A DNA stretch of 64,000 bases from Arthrobacter sp. S39 (lineage in GTDB: Bacteria > Actinomycetota > Actinomycetes > Actinomycetales > Micrococcaceae): positions 248,001 to 312,000 of the forward strand of contig NZ_SIHX01000006.1 in assembly GCF_004320525.1 (NCBI RefSeq), in the 5' to 3' direction. Below, in pieces: positions 47,254 through 56,124 of this stretch. The notes beneath the pieces are model-generated. The model did no database searches. It was not told the DNA's origin and was given only the letters and a program-made list of their open reading frames with translations. Position numbers and translations under genes: made by a program. Each line of letters starts with the position of its first letter. Position 1 is the stretch's first letter.

Positions 47254-48504
47254 TCACGACTCCAGGTAACCGCCGCTGGCCCAGCGCCGAAGCGCCTGCC
47301 GCTCGCCGTCGTCGAACTCCATCAGTGCCACCCGGCACAGCTCTTCCACGTCGTCAGTCCAGGCTGCGGCCAGCCCCTCCGCGGTGGCGGTCTCGTCCAG
47401 CTGGAAATTGACGTAGCCCAGGCCCTGGATCACGAAGTTCACGGCCCCGCGGGACACCGGCTGGCCTGCTGTGACGCAGTCATCGCGGACCAGCCGGGAC
47501 AGGTCGCTGCGGTTGACGGGCTGTTCCTGGAGCCTGGCCGCCATCGCCTGGAACAGTTGCCGGAACTGGGCTTCGGAAAGTGCCGGCACGTCGGTTACCC
47601 GGGCCACCCGCTCCTCGATGCCGGGTTCAACCTCGGCTTCGACAGGGAGGTCGTCACTGGAAAACCGCTGAGCGTCCCAGACCCAGCCGCCGCGTGAGGG
47701 GGAGTATTCAACGCCCTGGCCAATCTGCGCCACCCACGTCCCGAACTTCCCAAAGCCGGCCCAGTCCGTCTTCAGCGAAGGGTCCACCGTGAGCGCCCTG
47801 TGGGCGACCATGGCGCCGACAACCGGCCCCGGCGCGGTGCGGACCAGGTCGCAGACCTCCCGGATCGCGGCAGAAACAGATTTGGCTTTCGTTTTCGGCT
47901 TTGCCTTCGCGGCTCCCTGCGCCTCCTTCTGCGGCTGGCCGGACTCCACCGCCCGGAGGGGCTCCACGATGCTGCCGTTCAGGATGGCCACAAAGTCGTG
48001 GGACTCCACCACGTTGTCCGCCATCTCGCGGTACGCGAAGGCCACGGCTCCGGCGGCGATGACGGTTGTCAGCTTGTCGGCGGCGCGGAAACGCTGGATC
48101 AGGGACGTGAAATCGGCGTCGGCCGAGGCGATGAAGAACTCGTCAATTTCATTGACGCCGGTCAGGGTATCCATCGCGTCGAGGACGAGGTTGATATCGG
48201 TACTGCTTTTGCCCCGCTGCGTCAGCGACGGGCAGTCGATGACACGAAAGCCCGCCCGCGTCCAGTACGTGCGGTACTTAGAGAACGCCACCGGGTTCAG
48301 GTAGCAGTTGCGGATGAGGAAGCGGCGGGAATTCTCACCCGGGCCGCCGGCCGACAGCGCATCAGCCCAGTGCTTGGGGTCTTCGGCGAACCGCCTCGCC
48401 GCCTGGGGGTCCAGGGCCTGAAGGCCAAGGTAGACGTTGTCGAAATCGACAAACATCGCTGCCCGGAGACCCGGCCGACGGGGAGTGGTGCGCGCCTCAT
48501 TCAT
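47254..48504 (-). CDS. NYN-domain (PIN-like) nuclease with C-terminal LOTUS-like domain
   Basis: 416 residues from ATG 48504 (weak ribosome site; a start at 48543 is possible). Residues 14-165 form a NYN/PIN nuclease domain with the acidic residues in AMFVDFDNVYLGL, SSTDINLVLDAMD and FIASADADFTSLIQRF. Residues about 205-285 resemble an OST-HTH/LOTUS RNA-binding domain (GAMVAHRALTVDPSLKTDWA, KFGTWVAQ). The C-terminal 100 residues may be a second such domain. Probably an RNA-processing or RNA-degrading enzyme. It ends 4 bp from the convergent iclR stop. Confidence 0.82.
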   Translation of the reverse strand: MNEARTTPRRPGLRAAMFVDFDNVYLGLQALDPQAARRFAEDPKHWADALSAGGPGENSRRFLIRNCYLNPVAFSKYRTYWTRAGFRVIDCPSLTQRGKSSTDINLVLDAMDTLTGVNEIDEFFIASADADFTSLIQRFRAADKLTTVIAAGAVAFAYREMADNVVESHDFVAILNGSIVEPLRAVESGQPQKEAQGAAKAKPKTKAKSVSAAIREVCDLVRTAPGPVVGAMVAHRALTVDPSLKTDWAGFGKFGTWVAQIGQGVEYSPSRGGWVWDAQRFSSDDLPVEAEVEPGIEERVARVTDVPALSEAQFRQLFQAMAARLQEQPVNRSDLSRLVRDDCVTAGQPVSRGAVNFVIQGLGYVNFQLDETATAEGLAAAWTDDVEELCRVALMEFDDGERQALRRWASGGYLES

Positions 48505-48549
48505 TGGCTCAGTGTGCCAGTAATGAGGAACGGGAAGGAACACCCTTCG

Positions 48550-48615
48550 CCCAAGTAGGTAGCAATAAGTGTCGTTTTCGGCGCTCTAAACGACACTTAG
48601 TGCTACCTACTTGGG
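48550..48615. repeat. Long palindromic element
   Basis: Arms of 28 bp (48550-48577 and 48588-48615) differ at one position and enclose a 10-nt loop. The element lies between the NYN gene start and the small gene at 48670. There is no T-run, and no gene ends here in the right orientation, so it does not act as an ordinary terminator. It could be a REP/MITE-like repeat or a recombination site. Confidence 0.75.
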
Positions 48616-48669
48616 GACTGGCGGGAGAACGACGGCGGGAGGTCCCGCCGTCGCCCTCTGCTTGGTTGT

Positions 48670-48882
48670 TTAGCGGGTGACTTCCTCGAACGTGGCGCCC
48701 TGCGGCACGTTGCGGCTCAGGCCAATGGTGAACGTGTTGGGTCCGCTGCGGGTGACGGCGATGCCGCACTTGGCGGCCTTGGCCCGGGGTGTGAGGTCCT
48801 GCACGGCGGCGTCGATCGTGTGGTCGATGGCCGAGCGGTCCCAGATTTTCAGCGTTACGGAATCAGTGGTTTCAAACGTCAT
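48670..48882 (-). CDS. Small conserved protein, tandem copy 1
   Basis: 70 residues from ATG 48882 (GAAAG upstream; a GTG start 5 codons earlier is possible). Sequence MTFETTDSVTLKIWDRSAID, then a helix with AAVQDLTPRAKAAKCGIAV and a beta end TFTIGLSRNVPQGATFEEV. About two thirds of its residues match the protein at 49047-49220. No domain is recognised. The copy has a longer C-terminus than its neighbour. Confidence 0.65.
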   Translation of the reverse strand: MTFETTDSVTLKIWDRSAIDHTIDAAVQDLTPRAKAAKCGIAVTRSGPNTFTIGLSRNVPQGATFEEVTR

Positions 48883-49046
48883 TGTCAGTACTTTCACTCA
48901 TGCAGTCGACGGCCCCACGTCGTTGTTTGGAGCCGCATCCTCGTCGGTGAGGATTGCTGGTTCAGGTAGGCGGGAAACGGGTTCCCTTGTTCATGGTTCC
49001 CGGTGGCAGACGGCATTGACAACCGAAAAGCCGAAAATGTGACCGA

Positions 49047-49220
49047 TTACACGCGCACGCTGACCGTGAAAATGTTCGGACCGCTGCAGTGAACGGCGAT
49101 GCTGGATTTGGCGGTTTTCGCGCGGGCCGCCAGGTCCTGCACCACCGTTTCGAGCGTGTGGTCGATGGCGGAGCGGTCCCAGATTTTCAGGGTCACGGAG
49201 TGGTCAGTTTCGAACGTCAT
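49047..49220 (-). CDS. Small conserved protein, tandem copy 2
   Basis: 57 residues from ATG 49220 with GGAAG 8 nt upstream. MTFETDHSVTLKIWDRSAID, VVQDLAARAKTAKSSIAV and NIFTVSVRV align with copy 1 but stop about 13 residues earlier. Same strand and spacing as its neighbour. Function unknown. Confidence 0.62.
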   Translation of the reverse strand: MTFETDHSVTLKIWDRSAIDHTLETVVQDLAARAKTAKSSIAVHCSGPNIFTVSVRV

Positions 49221-49610
49221 TGTCAGTACTTCCATTCAAGGCGGTTGACGGCACCTGGCTTCATCGCGGGGCCGCGTCTTCAGCGGTGAGGACTGGGAAT
49301 GCAACATCAGGAAAGCGCATTCCCAAGTCCATGGTGCGGGGTGCCGAACCGTAATTGCAAGCGGATTCAGGGCGATGTGACCGATTGCACGCTGGCCGTG
49401 GACGGCGAAATTCAGCAGCGGTAATCTTCAGGTGGGGCACATTCGGAACAAGTGCCCGATCTGCGAAGGCGCCTTTATCCCTTGCGGGGCGCCGCGTTTT
49501 GGCCCACGCCCTGGGGGCAACGCAGAGGCCTCACTGCGCCGGACCGGCGACGCCGCCGGACACGGCCGTAAGTCGTTTGATGACATTGCAATGTTTTCCA
49601 GGGGCAAACA

Positions 49611-49874
49611 ATGAACACTCACATCCGTAGATTCGCCATGCTGTTCGTCGCGACGCTGGTCGCTCTCACCATGGGGCTGCCCGCAGCCCAGGCAGCCAAC
49701 CACCGGGCCAGTTGCGTGGGCCTGATCGTCTCCTCGGAGGCGTCCGCAGGTGTGCTCGATGTCAACGTGTACAAGGCCATAGCGAAGGATTTGGGCTACA
49801 CCACGTTCGGTGGGTTCGTCGCCGGCGGAGCCCAGGTGCATCTCGGCTCGGTGGAGGCCTGCGTTCCGCAGTAG
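49611..49874 (+). CDS. Small secreted protein
   Basis: 87 residues. Sec signal peptide: basic MNTHIRR, hydrophobic FAMLFVATLVALTMGL, cleavage at AQA-AN near residue 28. The mature part of about 59 residues has two Cys (RASCVGL and EACVPQ at the end) that could form one disulfide. No family is recognised. It converges on the lacI gene, 20 bp away. Confidence 0.6.
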   Translation: MNTHIRRFAMLFVATLVALTMGLPAAQAANHRASCVGLIVSSEASAGVLDVNVYKAIAKDLGYTTFGGFVAGGAQVHLGSVEACVPQ

Positions 49875-49894
49875 GCAGCGTCTCTTGTTGCCGC

Positions 49895-50929
49895 TCAACT
49901 GCGCACAGGGCCGATGGACTCCCGGAAGATCAGTTCCATCGGCGCCAGGGTCAGGCCGGCGTCGGTGGGCTGCTCTCCGCGGATCCGGCCGATCAGTTCA
50001 CCCATGCTCCTGGCGCCCAGCGCCTCCAGATCCATGTGGACCGTGGACAGTGACGGGATGAAGTACTTCGATTCGGCCATGTCATCCCAGCCGAAAACGC
50101 TGACCTGACCGGGCACGGGGATGCCGTGCTCGTGCAGGGCACGGATGACCCCCATGGCCATCGTGTCGTTGGCCGCCACCACCGCAGTGACATCCGGCAA
50201 AGCAGCTATTTCCTGCCCGGCGGCGTAGCCGGAGGCCGAGGACCAGTCCCCGGCTGCGACGCCCAGGGAGGCCAGGCCCAGCAGGGCAATGGTTTCCTCG
50301 TAGACCGCCAGACGGTTCCGGGCGGACGGCCAGGTTGAGGGCCCCGCCACGTGGAAGAATTTCTTGTGCCCGAGCGACGCCAGGTGTTCCACGATTTTGG
50401 CCCCAGCGGTGCCGTCCGCCAGGCTGCCCCGGGCACGCATGCGGTTGTCGTACTCGCCTGCCACCACCATGGGGACGTTGGGTGCGTCTTCCGGGGAGGC
50501 ACCGAGCTTGGAGGGCCGGGGAACAAAGGACAGGATGCCGGCAACGTCTTCGCCGGCGAGCAGTCCCTGCAGCCGGCGGGCGCGGGCTTCAGCAGTCCCC
50601 TCCATCGCCACCACGTCAATGCGGAAGCCAGCGGCGTGCGCGGTCTCCGTGGCGCCGTTAAGCATGCGGAGGGGGAAGTACAGGGAGGCCTCAGGAACCA
50701 CCACAACGATGCGGTACAGCTCGCGGGAACGCAGCGACCTTGCGGCCAGGTTGGGCGTGTAGTTGAGCTCCGACAACGCCTTTTCAACACGTTCCACCGT
50801 TGCCGGCTTGAGTTTGGCTTTGTCCTTGAGGTAGCGGGACACTGTCTGGTGCGACACTCCGGCCAGGTCTGCCACGTCGTAGATGGTGGGTGCCTTTGAC
50901 CGGCCCGGTCCTACTGCTGATTGCACCAT
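49895..50929 (-). CDS. LacI-family transcriptional regulator
   Basis: 344 residues from ATG 50929 with AAAGGGA upstream. N-terminal LacI HTH TIYDVADLAGVSHQTVSRYL, hinge YTPNLAARSLRS, then the periplasmic-binding-like sensor (SVFGWDDMAESKYFIPSLST). It is the last gene downstream of the ABC operon that it probably represses. The paired operators at 57213-57255 fit a LacI protein. Confidence 0.9.
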   Translation of the reverse strand: MVQSAVGPGRSKAPTIYDVADLAGVSHQTVSRYLKDKAKLKPATVERVEKALSELNYTPNLAARSLRSRELYRIVVVVPEASLYFPLRMLNGATETAHAAGFRIDVVAMEGTAEARARRLQGLLAGEDVAGILSFVPRPSKLGASPEDAPNVPMVVAGEYDNRMRARGSLADGTAGAKIVEHLASLGHKKFFHVAGPSTWPSARNRLAVYEETIALLGLASLGVAAGDWSSASGYAAGQEIAALPDVTAVVAANDTMAMGVIRALHEHGIPVPGQVSVFGWDDMAESKYFIPSLSTVHMDLEALGARSMGELIGRIRGEQPTDAGLTLAPMELIFRESIGPVRS

Positions 50930-51029
50930 GGTGGCGTCCCTTTCAGGTTTCTTCCTGCGGTGGTCGCGGGAGGGATCCGGGCTCCAGCTTAATCCCTCCC
51001 GCTGACCCGTCATTGACACGCGCCGTGGC

Positions 51030-51776
51030 TTAGGCGGGCCCGCCGGAGTCCCATTTCTGCAGCATGCCGCACATGCCAAAGATCCGCTCCGCGCCCGCCG
51101 GAGCTGTGCGGGACACGGCCGCATCCTTGAAGTGGCTGAACCGGCCCTCAGCGAGGTCGGCGAGCCAGTTTTCGGTCCGGGCTGCCTCGGGCGCTATCCT
51201 CCCCTTCCAGAGTTCCTGCCACCCCGGGACCCGGAACTGCACCAGCCGGACGGCGTCGCGCTGGAACTGCTCGACGGCGTCGAAGTCACCGGCCAGCGCT
51301 GCCTCCTTCAGCCGTTGGTAGCCCAAGAGCGCAGCGTCACGCCGGGTGCGTGCGGCGTGGGCCAGGGCGTCCGATGACGGGCCCCGCCCGCCGTCGAGTG
51401 CGGCGGTCCGGGCGTACCGCTCCGGGTCGGCGACGATGTCGGCATCGAAGGTGAGGACTGCGTCGCCGGCTTCCGGCAGCCCGCCGTTCTGCATGATGGC
51501 TAGGATGTCGAGGCCGCCGTCGTTGACGATCCTGTGGATCGTGCCGGGGCTGAACCAGAGGAGATCGTTGGGGGCCAGTTCGTGGGATTCGTAGCCCGAG
51601 GCGGTGATGGTTTCCACGCGTCCGGTTCCGGCCAGTACCAGGTAGGCCTCGGTGGAGGCCGTGTGCATGTGTGGGGACCCGCCGCAGACGCCGTCGGCCG
51701 CCTCCCAGCCGTAGACGCCCAGCCGTGTGAGGGCCACCGCCCCAGGAAACGGTGCAGTCCGCTGGATGGTGGTCAT
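51030..51776 (-). CDS. Cupin-domain protein
   Basis: 248 residues. Cupin in residues 25-100: SPHMHTASTEAYLVLAGTGRVE supplies metal-binding His and Glu, and PNDLLWFSPGTIHRIVND the second motif with His. The remaining 140 residues are helical, with no known domain. The ATG overlaps the stop of the gene before it (ATGA). It may be a sugar isomerase or epimerase, or a sensor for the pathway; no function can be fixed. Confidence 0.78.
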   Translation of the reverse strand: MTTIQRTAPFPGAVALTRLGVYGWEAADGVCGGSPHMHTASTEAYLVLAGTGRVETITASGYESHELAPNDLLWFSPGTIHRIVNDGGLDILAIMQNGGLPEAGDAVLTFDADIVADPERYARTAALDGGRGPSSDALAHAARTRRDAALLGYQRLKEAALAGDFDAVEQFQRDAVRLVQFRVPGWQELWKGRIAPEAARTENWLADLAEGRFSHFKDAAVSRTAPAGAERIFGMCGMLQKWDSGGPA

Positions 51777-52714
51777 GCGGACGCTTCCACAGCCTGTTGG
51801 CGCAGCATGTCAACGGCGGCGGCCGCAAGGCTATCCAGGCGGCCTGCGTCGGAATCGCCGTCGGCGGTCATCACGGCGTACCGGTTCTTCATCGTCGCGC
51901 CGTCGGCGAAGGTGACCTCCTCGCTGAAGAACGGGGCAGGTCCGAAGCAGGCGAAGGGCTCGGACCGGGCGAACCACTCCGGCGGGTGCTGGGCGTTGGC
52001 GGTATCGTCGGCGATCAGCACCGTGGAGAAACGGCAGCTGTCATCGTGCTGGCCCACGAACGCAAGCCACGGTCCGCGGGTGCCGCGCAGCGCTTCGCCG
52101 GTTGTCCCGCCGGGGCCGGCGATCCGGCCGCCGGCGAATTCGCGGGGCCCGCGCCAGAACAGGCCGCCGTAGCCGGCGTTCTCGCGCCCTTCGGTGGTGG
52201 GGGAGCCGATCTGGACGTCGCTGCCGGAGACGTTGGTCATGGCCGTTTCGAAGACCAGCGTCCAGGAGTCGGCGTCCGGGCCGGGGCTGATCCGGATGGA
52301 GCGGACCTCGTCAACCACATGCTTCCCGCCCTGCGTCCACCAGCTGAGCGTGTGGGCGAAACGGAACGCGCCGCCGTCGAGCCCAGACTCCAGTACTGCT
52401 TCGTGCCGCATCGTGCCGTTGTTGGGGAGCCATTTGTAGTCTTCGCCGCGGCGGAAGCTGGGCCCGCCCCAGAAGTTGTCCTCGCCAAAGTGCGGCAGCG
52501 ACCAGGCAATGCCCTTGTGCCACACATGGTCCCAGGGCCGGTAGGCGCTGACGGTTTCCCCTGCGGTGGTGCGCAGCGGATGGAAGAACGGCCGCGGCGA
52601 TTCGCGCTGTTCGTCGGTAGCGTCGTAGGTGTAGGTCGCGATGTCCAGGTCCCCCAGGGAGACGGTCAGGGACTGCTTGTCATCGCGCCAGGTCAGCGGT
52701 GTTGAGGTGTTCAT
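51773..52714 (-). CDS. DUF6807/PmoA-like protein
   Basis: 313 residues matching the family named after PmoA-like but unrelated in function to methane monooxygenase: PFFHPLRTTAGETVSAYRP, DHVWHKGIAWSLPHFGEDNFWGG, and GLFWRGPREFAGG. All beta. The family often lies beside Gfo/Idh/MocA oxidoreductases and sugar importers, as here, and may process the oxidised sugar. The start overlaps the oxidoreductase stop by 4 nt. Confidence 0.78.
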   Translation of the reverse strand: MNTSTPLTWRDDKQSLTVSLGDLDIATYTYDATDEQRESPRPFFHPLRTTAGETVSAYRPWDHVWHKGIAWSLPHFGEDNFWGGPSFRRGEDYKWLPNNGTMRHEAVLESGLDGGAFRFAHTLSWWTQGGKHVVDEVRSIRISPGPDADSWTLVFETAMTNVSGSDVQIGSPTTEGRENAGYGGLFWRGPREFAGGRIAGPGGTTGEALRGTRGPWLAFVGQHDDSCRFSTVLIADDTANAQHPPEWFARSEPFACFGPAPFFSEEVTFADGATMKNRYAVMTADGDSDAGRLDSLAAAAVDMLRQQAVEASA

Positions 52715-53832
52715 GCGTTGAGTGCTTCCTCTTGTTTCCAGGGTTCAAGGTGGCCGTCCATCCGGGTGAAGAACGGGCTGGCTTCGTCGATCTGGCCGCG
52801 GGCAATGGTGGTTCCGCTGACGCTGGACGCGTAGATCGCGGCGGCCAGTTCCATGGTGGCGTACGCGTCGGTGATGGAGACCGGGGCGGCTTCACCACTA
52901 TGCAGGCTGCTGATGATGGCCGCGTACTGCGCGGCGTGTCCGCTGGGTTTGTCCTCACCCTGGGCCCAGAGGCCGACGACGGCGTCCTGGCCGGGTGCCG
53001 GCGTCACCGTCCAGTTGTGGTCGCTGTAGCCGTAGAGATGGTCCAGTTCGACGGTTGCGTTTTCGTAGTCCAGCCGGAGGTATGAGGTTTCGCGCGGGGA
53101 GATCACGGAGTTGATGATGGTGGCGATCGCGCCGGATTCGAAGCGGACCACGGCGGCGGAGGCATCCTCGGTGTCGGTCTTCCGGGCCAGCTTGCCGGCG
53201 AAGGCGGTCACTTCGGACCAGGGACCCCACAGGTGCAGGAGCAGGTCGAACTGGTGGATGCCGTGGCCCATGGTGGGCCCGCCGCCCTCCACATCCCACA
53301 GTCCGCGCCACGGGACATCGAAGTACGGCTGGTCGCGGAACCAGAGGGTGTTGCAGGTTCCGACGAGCTGCCTGCCGAGGGCGCCGGAGCGCTGCAGGGA
53401 GAGGAGCCGCTGGGCGCCGGACCCGAACCGGTGCTGGAAGATGCAGCTCAGTGATCCCGCGGACCCGGCCTCGGCGGCTTCGAGCTGGCGCATCTGGCCA
53501 AGCGACAACGCCGGGGGTTTTTCGATGACGGCGTGCAGGCCGAGCCCGAGCGCCTCCAGGGCCAGCGGAAAGTGGCTGGACGGCGGGGTGCAGATGGCTA
53601 CGAGATCCAGCCCGCCGCCGTCGGCTGCTTCCGCGAGGCTCGCCGCGGTGCGGGTGACACCCCACTTGCTGGCGAAGGCCTCCGAACGGGACGGGTCGAT
53701 GTCGATGGCGACGGCGAGTTCCACGCCCGGCTGCTGCTGCAGGGCTTCGGCATGGGCGTTGGCGATGCCGCCGGTGCCGATGAACCCGACGCGTAGGGGA
53801 GTGCCGGCGTCGTGCTTGTGTGTGTCAGTCAT
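52711..53832 (-). CDS. Gfo/Idh/MocA-family oxidoreductase
   Basis: 373 residues. Nucleotide-binding N-terminus VGFIGTGGIANAHAEALQQQ, the catalytic Lys motif VIEKPPALS, and DVEGGGPTMGHGIHQFDLLLHLWG in the substrate domain with the conserved His. It oxidises or epimerises a sugar, inositol or glycoside with NAD(P). It begins 2 bp after the binding-protein stop, with GGAAG upstream. Confidence 0.87.
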   Translation of the reverse strand: MTDTHKHDAGTPLRVGFIGTGGIANAHAEALQQQPGVELAVAIDIDPSRSEAFASKWGVTRTAASLAEAADGGGLDLVAICTPPSSHFPLALEALGLGLHAVIEKPPALSLGQMRQLEAAEAGSAGSLSCIFQHRFGSGAQRLLSLQRSGALGRQLVGTCNTLWFRDQPYFDVPWRGLWDVEGGGPTMGHGIHQFDLLLHLWGPWSEVTAFAGKLARKTDTEDASAAVVRFESGAIATIINSVISPRETSYLRLDYENATVELDHLYGYSDHNWTVTPAPGQDAVVGLWAQGEDKPSGHAAQYAAIISSLHSGEAAPVSITDAYATMELAAAIYASSVSGTTIARGQIDEASPFFTRMDGHLEPWKQEEALNA

Positions 53833-53834
53833 GG

Positions 53835-55139
53835 CTACTTCCGGAGTGAGGAGGAGAGTTCGTCGATGAAGGGCTGTGCGGCTTTTTCGGGGGTGGTGCG
53901 CTCGAAGAGGATGTCGGAGGTGTAGCGGCTGAGGATGTCCGTGATGGTGCTTCCGCCGGCAGGGGTGATGGGCGGGGCGGGCCGGACTTCGTCGGCGATG
54001 GCATCGGTGAACGCGATGGCAGCCTTGTCCGTGGCGTTTAGCTTGGACGAGATTGCCTCACGGATCCTGGTGTTGGCGGGGATGCCGCGTTCGGTGAGCA
54101 TGATGTCGCCGGCGGTCTGGCTGTTGGTCAGGTAGTTCAGGAACTTCTCCGCCGCTTTCTGGTGCTTGGTGCGTGAGGAGACGGACCAGAACATTGACGG
54201 CTTGTAATAGGCGCCGCGTTCGTCAGCTGTGGACTCGCCGGGCAGGCGCAGCAACTTCAGCTCCTGGCCGGCCGCCCCCGAGTATGCCGTGAGCTGGGTG
54301 CTGAACACGCCGGCGAGGCCCATCTCGTTCTTGGCGATGGAGGTCTGGTTGAGAGATGCGGAGGCGTTTTCGATGATGGCCGAGGGCTTGGGGCCGGCGC
54401 CGGACGTGGAGAGCTCCAGGGTGTGCTTCCAGAATGAGGTGAGGGTTTCGGGCTTGATGACCACCTTGCCCTCGTCGTCGTAGAGGCGGTCGCCGTGTTG
54501 CCGTGCCCAGATGTAGAGATCCTGGTCGCCGTACTGGACGCCGACGCCGGTTGCCCCGGATCCGCTGTCACTGACCTGCTCGCCGAGCTTCTGGTAGTCA
54601 TCCCACGTCCATTTGGTATCGTCCGGCAGGGCGACTCCGGCTTTTTCGAGAACCGCCGGGTTGGCCGCGATGCAGAACGTCGCAACGCCAGTGACCAGGC
54701 CCACCAGCTGCCCGTCCACCTCGCCGCTCTTCAGCGTGTCCGGGTCGATGCCGGATGTGTCCAGCCCGTTGAGTTTCTTCAGGTCCAGGAGTGCGCCGCG
54801 GTCCCCGTATTCGCGGACGTACTTCTCGTCCATCTGGATGATGTCCGGGGCATCGTTGGCGGCCACCTGGGTGGCGAGCTTGTCCCAGTAGCCGTTCCAG
54901 TCGCTGTACTCGCCCACCACGGTGATGTTGGGGTTTTCCGCCTGGAAGGCGTCGATGACCTTTTGGGTTGCTTTCTGGCGGCCGTCGCCGCCCCACCAGG
55001 TGAACCGGATGGTGACGGGACCGGTCTCTTCTGCGGCGGGAGTGCCGCCGCCGGCGGCGCAGCCGGACAGGGCCAGGACGGATGCCGCGACGGCGGCGGA
55101 GAGCTTCAGGTAGCTCCGGCGGGTGGGCACGTGGTTCAT
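53835..55139 (-). CDS. Extracellular solute-binding lipoprotein (CUT1 family)
   Basis: 434 residues. N-terminus MNHVPTRRSYLKLS contains a twin-arginine-like pair, then a lipobox LSGC (Cys near 27), so it may be exported by Tat and lipidated. Mature domain: TIRFTWWGGDGRQKATQKVI. AAAGGA precedes the ATG. Third gene of the operon, after both permeases. Substrate unknown. Confidence 0.9.
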   Translation of the reverse strand: MNHVPTRRSYLKLSAAVAASVLALSGCAAGGGTPAAEETGPVTIRFTWWGGDGRQKATQKVIDAFQAENPNITVVGEYSDWNGYWDKLATQVAANDAPDIIQMDEKYVREYGDRGALLDLKKLNGLDTSGIDPDTLKSGEVDGQLVGLVTGVATFCIAANPAVLEKAGVALPDDTKWTWDDYQKLGEQVSDSGSGATGVGVQYGDQDLYIWARQHGDRLYDDEGKVVIKPETLTSFWKHTLELSTSGAGPKPSAIIENASASLNQTSIAKNEMGLAGVFSTQLTAYSGAAGQELKLLRLPGESTADERGAYYKPSMFWSVSSRTKHQKAAEKFLNYLTNSQTAGDIMLTERGIPANTRIREAISSKLNATDKAAIAFTDAIADEVRPAPPITPAGGSTITDILSRYTSDILFERTTPEKAAQPFIDELSSSLRK

Positions 55140-55191
55140 GGGAGTCCTTTCAGAGGGCGGCGTCGACGTCGGCGCCTGGTGTGCTGGGGAG

Positions 55192-56124
55192 TTACTTGAT
55201 GCCGGTGGTGGCGATGCCCTTGACCAGGAACTTCTGGCCGAGGAGGAAGGCGATAAATACGGGGAGCAGGGAAACGATGGACATGGCGAACAGCGAACCC
55301 CAGGAGGTGGAGGCCGTCGCGTCGACGAAGGCCCGCAGGGCCACCGGCACCGTGAACATCTTGGGATCCGTGAGGTAGATCAGCTGGCTGAAGAAGTCAT
55401 TCCAGGTCCAGATGAACGTGAAAATGGTGGTGGTGGCCAGCGCCGGCACCATCAGCGGAAGGATCACCTGGAGGAAGATGCGCGGGTGGCCGGCGCCGTC
55501 GATCCTGGCGGCCTCATCGAGATCCTTCGGGATGCCGCGGATGAACTGCACCATCAGGAATACAAAGAACGCGTCCGTTGCCAGGAGCTTCGGAACGATG
55601 ATCGGCCAGAAGGTGTTCACCCACCCGATCTGGGAGAACAGGATGTACTGCGGCACGATCACCACATGGAAGGGAAGCATGATCGTGAGCAGCATGGCTC
55701 CGAACAGCCACTTCTTGCCCTTGAAGTTCAGGCGGGCGAAGGCGTAGGCGGCCATGGAGCAGGACACCAGGTTCCCCAGGATGCAGCCCAGGACCACCAC
55801 TGCCGAGTTCAGCAGGTAGGTGGAGAACGGGCTCGCCAGGGCGTTCCAGCCCTCGCTGTAGTTGCTGGCCTCGAACGTGGAGAGCAGCAGCCCGGGTTCC
55901 CGGAAAATCAGGTCGTTGGGCCGCAGCGAGGACGCGATCATCCACAGCAGCGGGTAGATCATGGCCAGCGCGGAGACGATCAGGATCAGATGCTTGCCGA
56001 AGGCGCGGAGCCGCACCCTGGAGGGTGACTTGGGCCGTTGGCGTGCCTGGGGCTGCTGGGCACCGGCGGCGGAAGGCCGGACCGGAGCGGACACGGGGGA
56101 CAGGGGCTGGATTTCAGTCGTCAT
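55192..56124 (-). CDS. Carbohydrate ABC transporter permease (MalG type)
   Basis: 310 residues with a Pro/Gln-rich N-terminal tail of 40 residues, six membrane spans and the EAA-type loop DLDEAARIDGAGHPRIFLQV. The start lies 11 nt inside the end of the partner permease gene. Confidence 0.9.
   Translation of the reverse strand: MTTEIQPLSPVSAPVRPSAAGAQQPQARQRPKSPSRVRLRAFGKHLILIVSALAMIYPLLWMIASSLRPNDLIFREPGLLLSTFEASNYSEGWNALASPFSTYLLNSAVVVLGCILGNLVSCSMAAYAFARLNFKGKKWLFGAMLLTIMLPFHVVIVPQYILFSQIGWVNTFWPIIVPKLLATDAFFVFLMVQFIRGIPKDLDEAARIDGAGHPRIFLQVILPLMVPALATTTIFTFIWTWNDFFSQLIYLTDPKMFTVPVALRAFVDATASTSWGSLFAMSIVSLLPVFIAFLLGQKFLVKGIATTGIK

Larger units (their letters stand above)
48670..49425 (-). 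repeat. Tandem duplication of a small gene and its flank
   Basis: Two units (about 48670-49046 and 49047-49400) each hold a small minus-strand gene plus a non-coding flank. The shared flank text includes 'tactgacaatgacg' at the starts and 'tgtgaccgatt-cacgc' at the far ends. The stretch 49380-49425 ('cacgctggccgtggacgg') looks like the worn 3' end of a third copy. The gap 49221-49610 holds nothing else I can identify apart from a doubtful CxxC ORF. Confidence 0.55.

Noticed and set aside
49432..49614. 60-codon GTG ORF with CPICEGAFIPC
   Set aside because: The Cys pairs recall a zinc ribbon, but there is no ribosome site, the rest is Arg/Gly-rich without pattern, and it only runs into the start of the secreted protein gene. 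Not supported enough to list.
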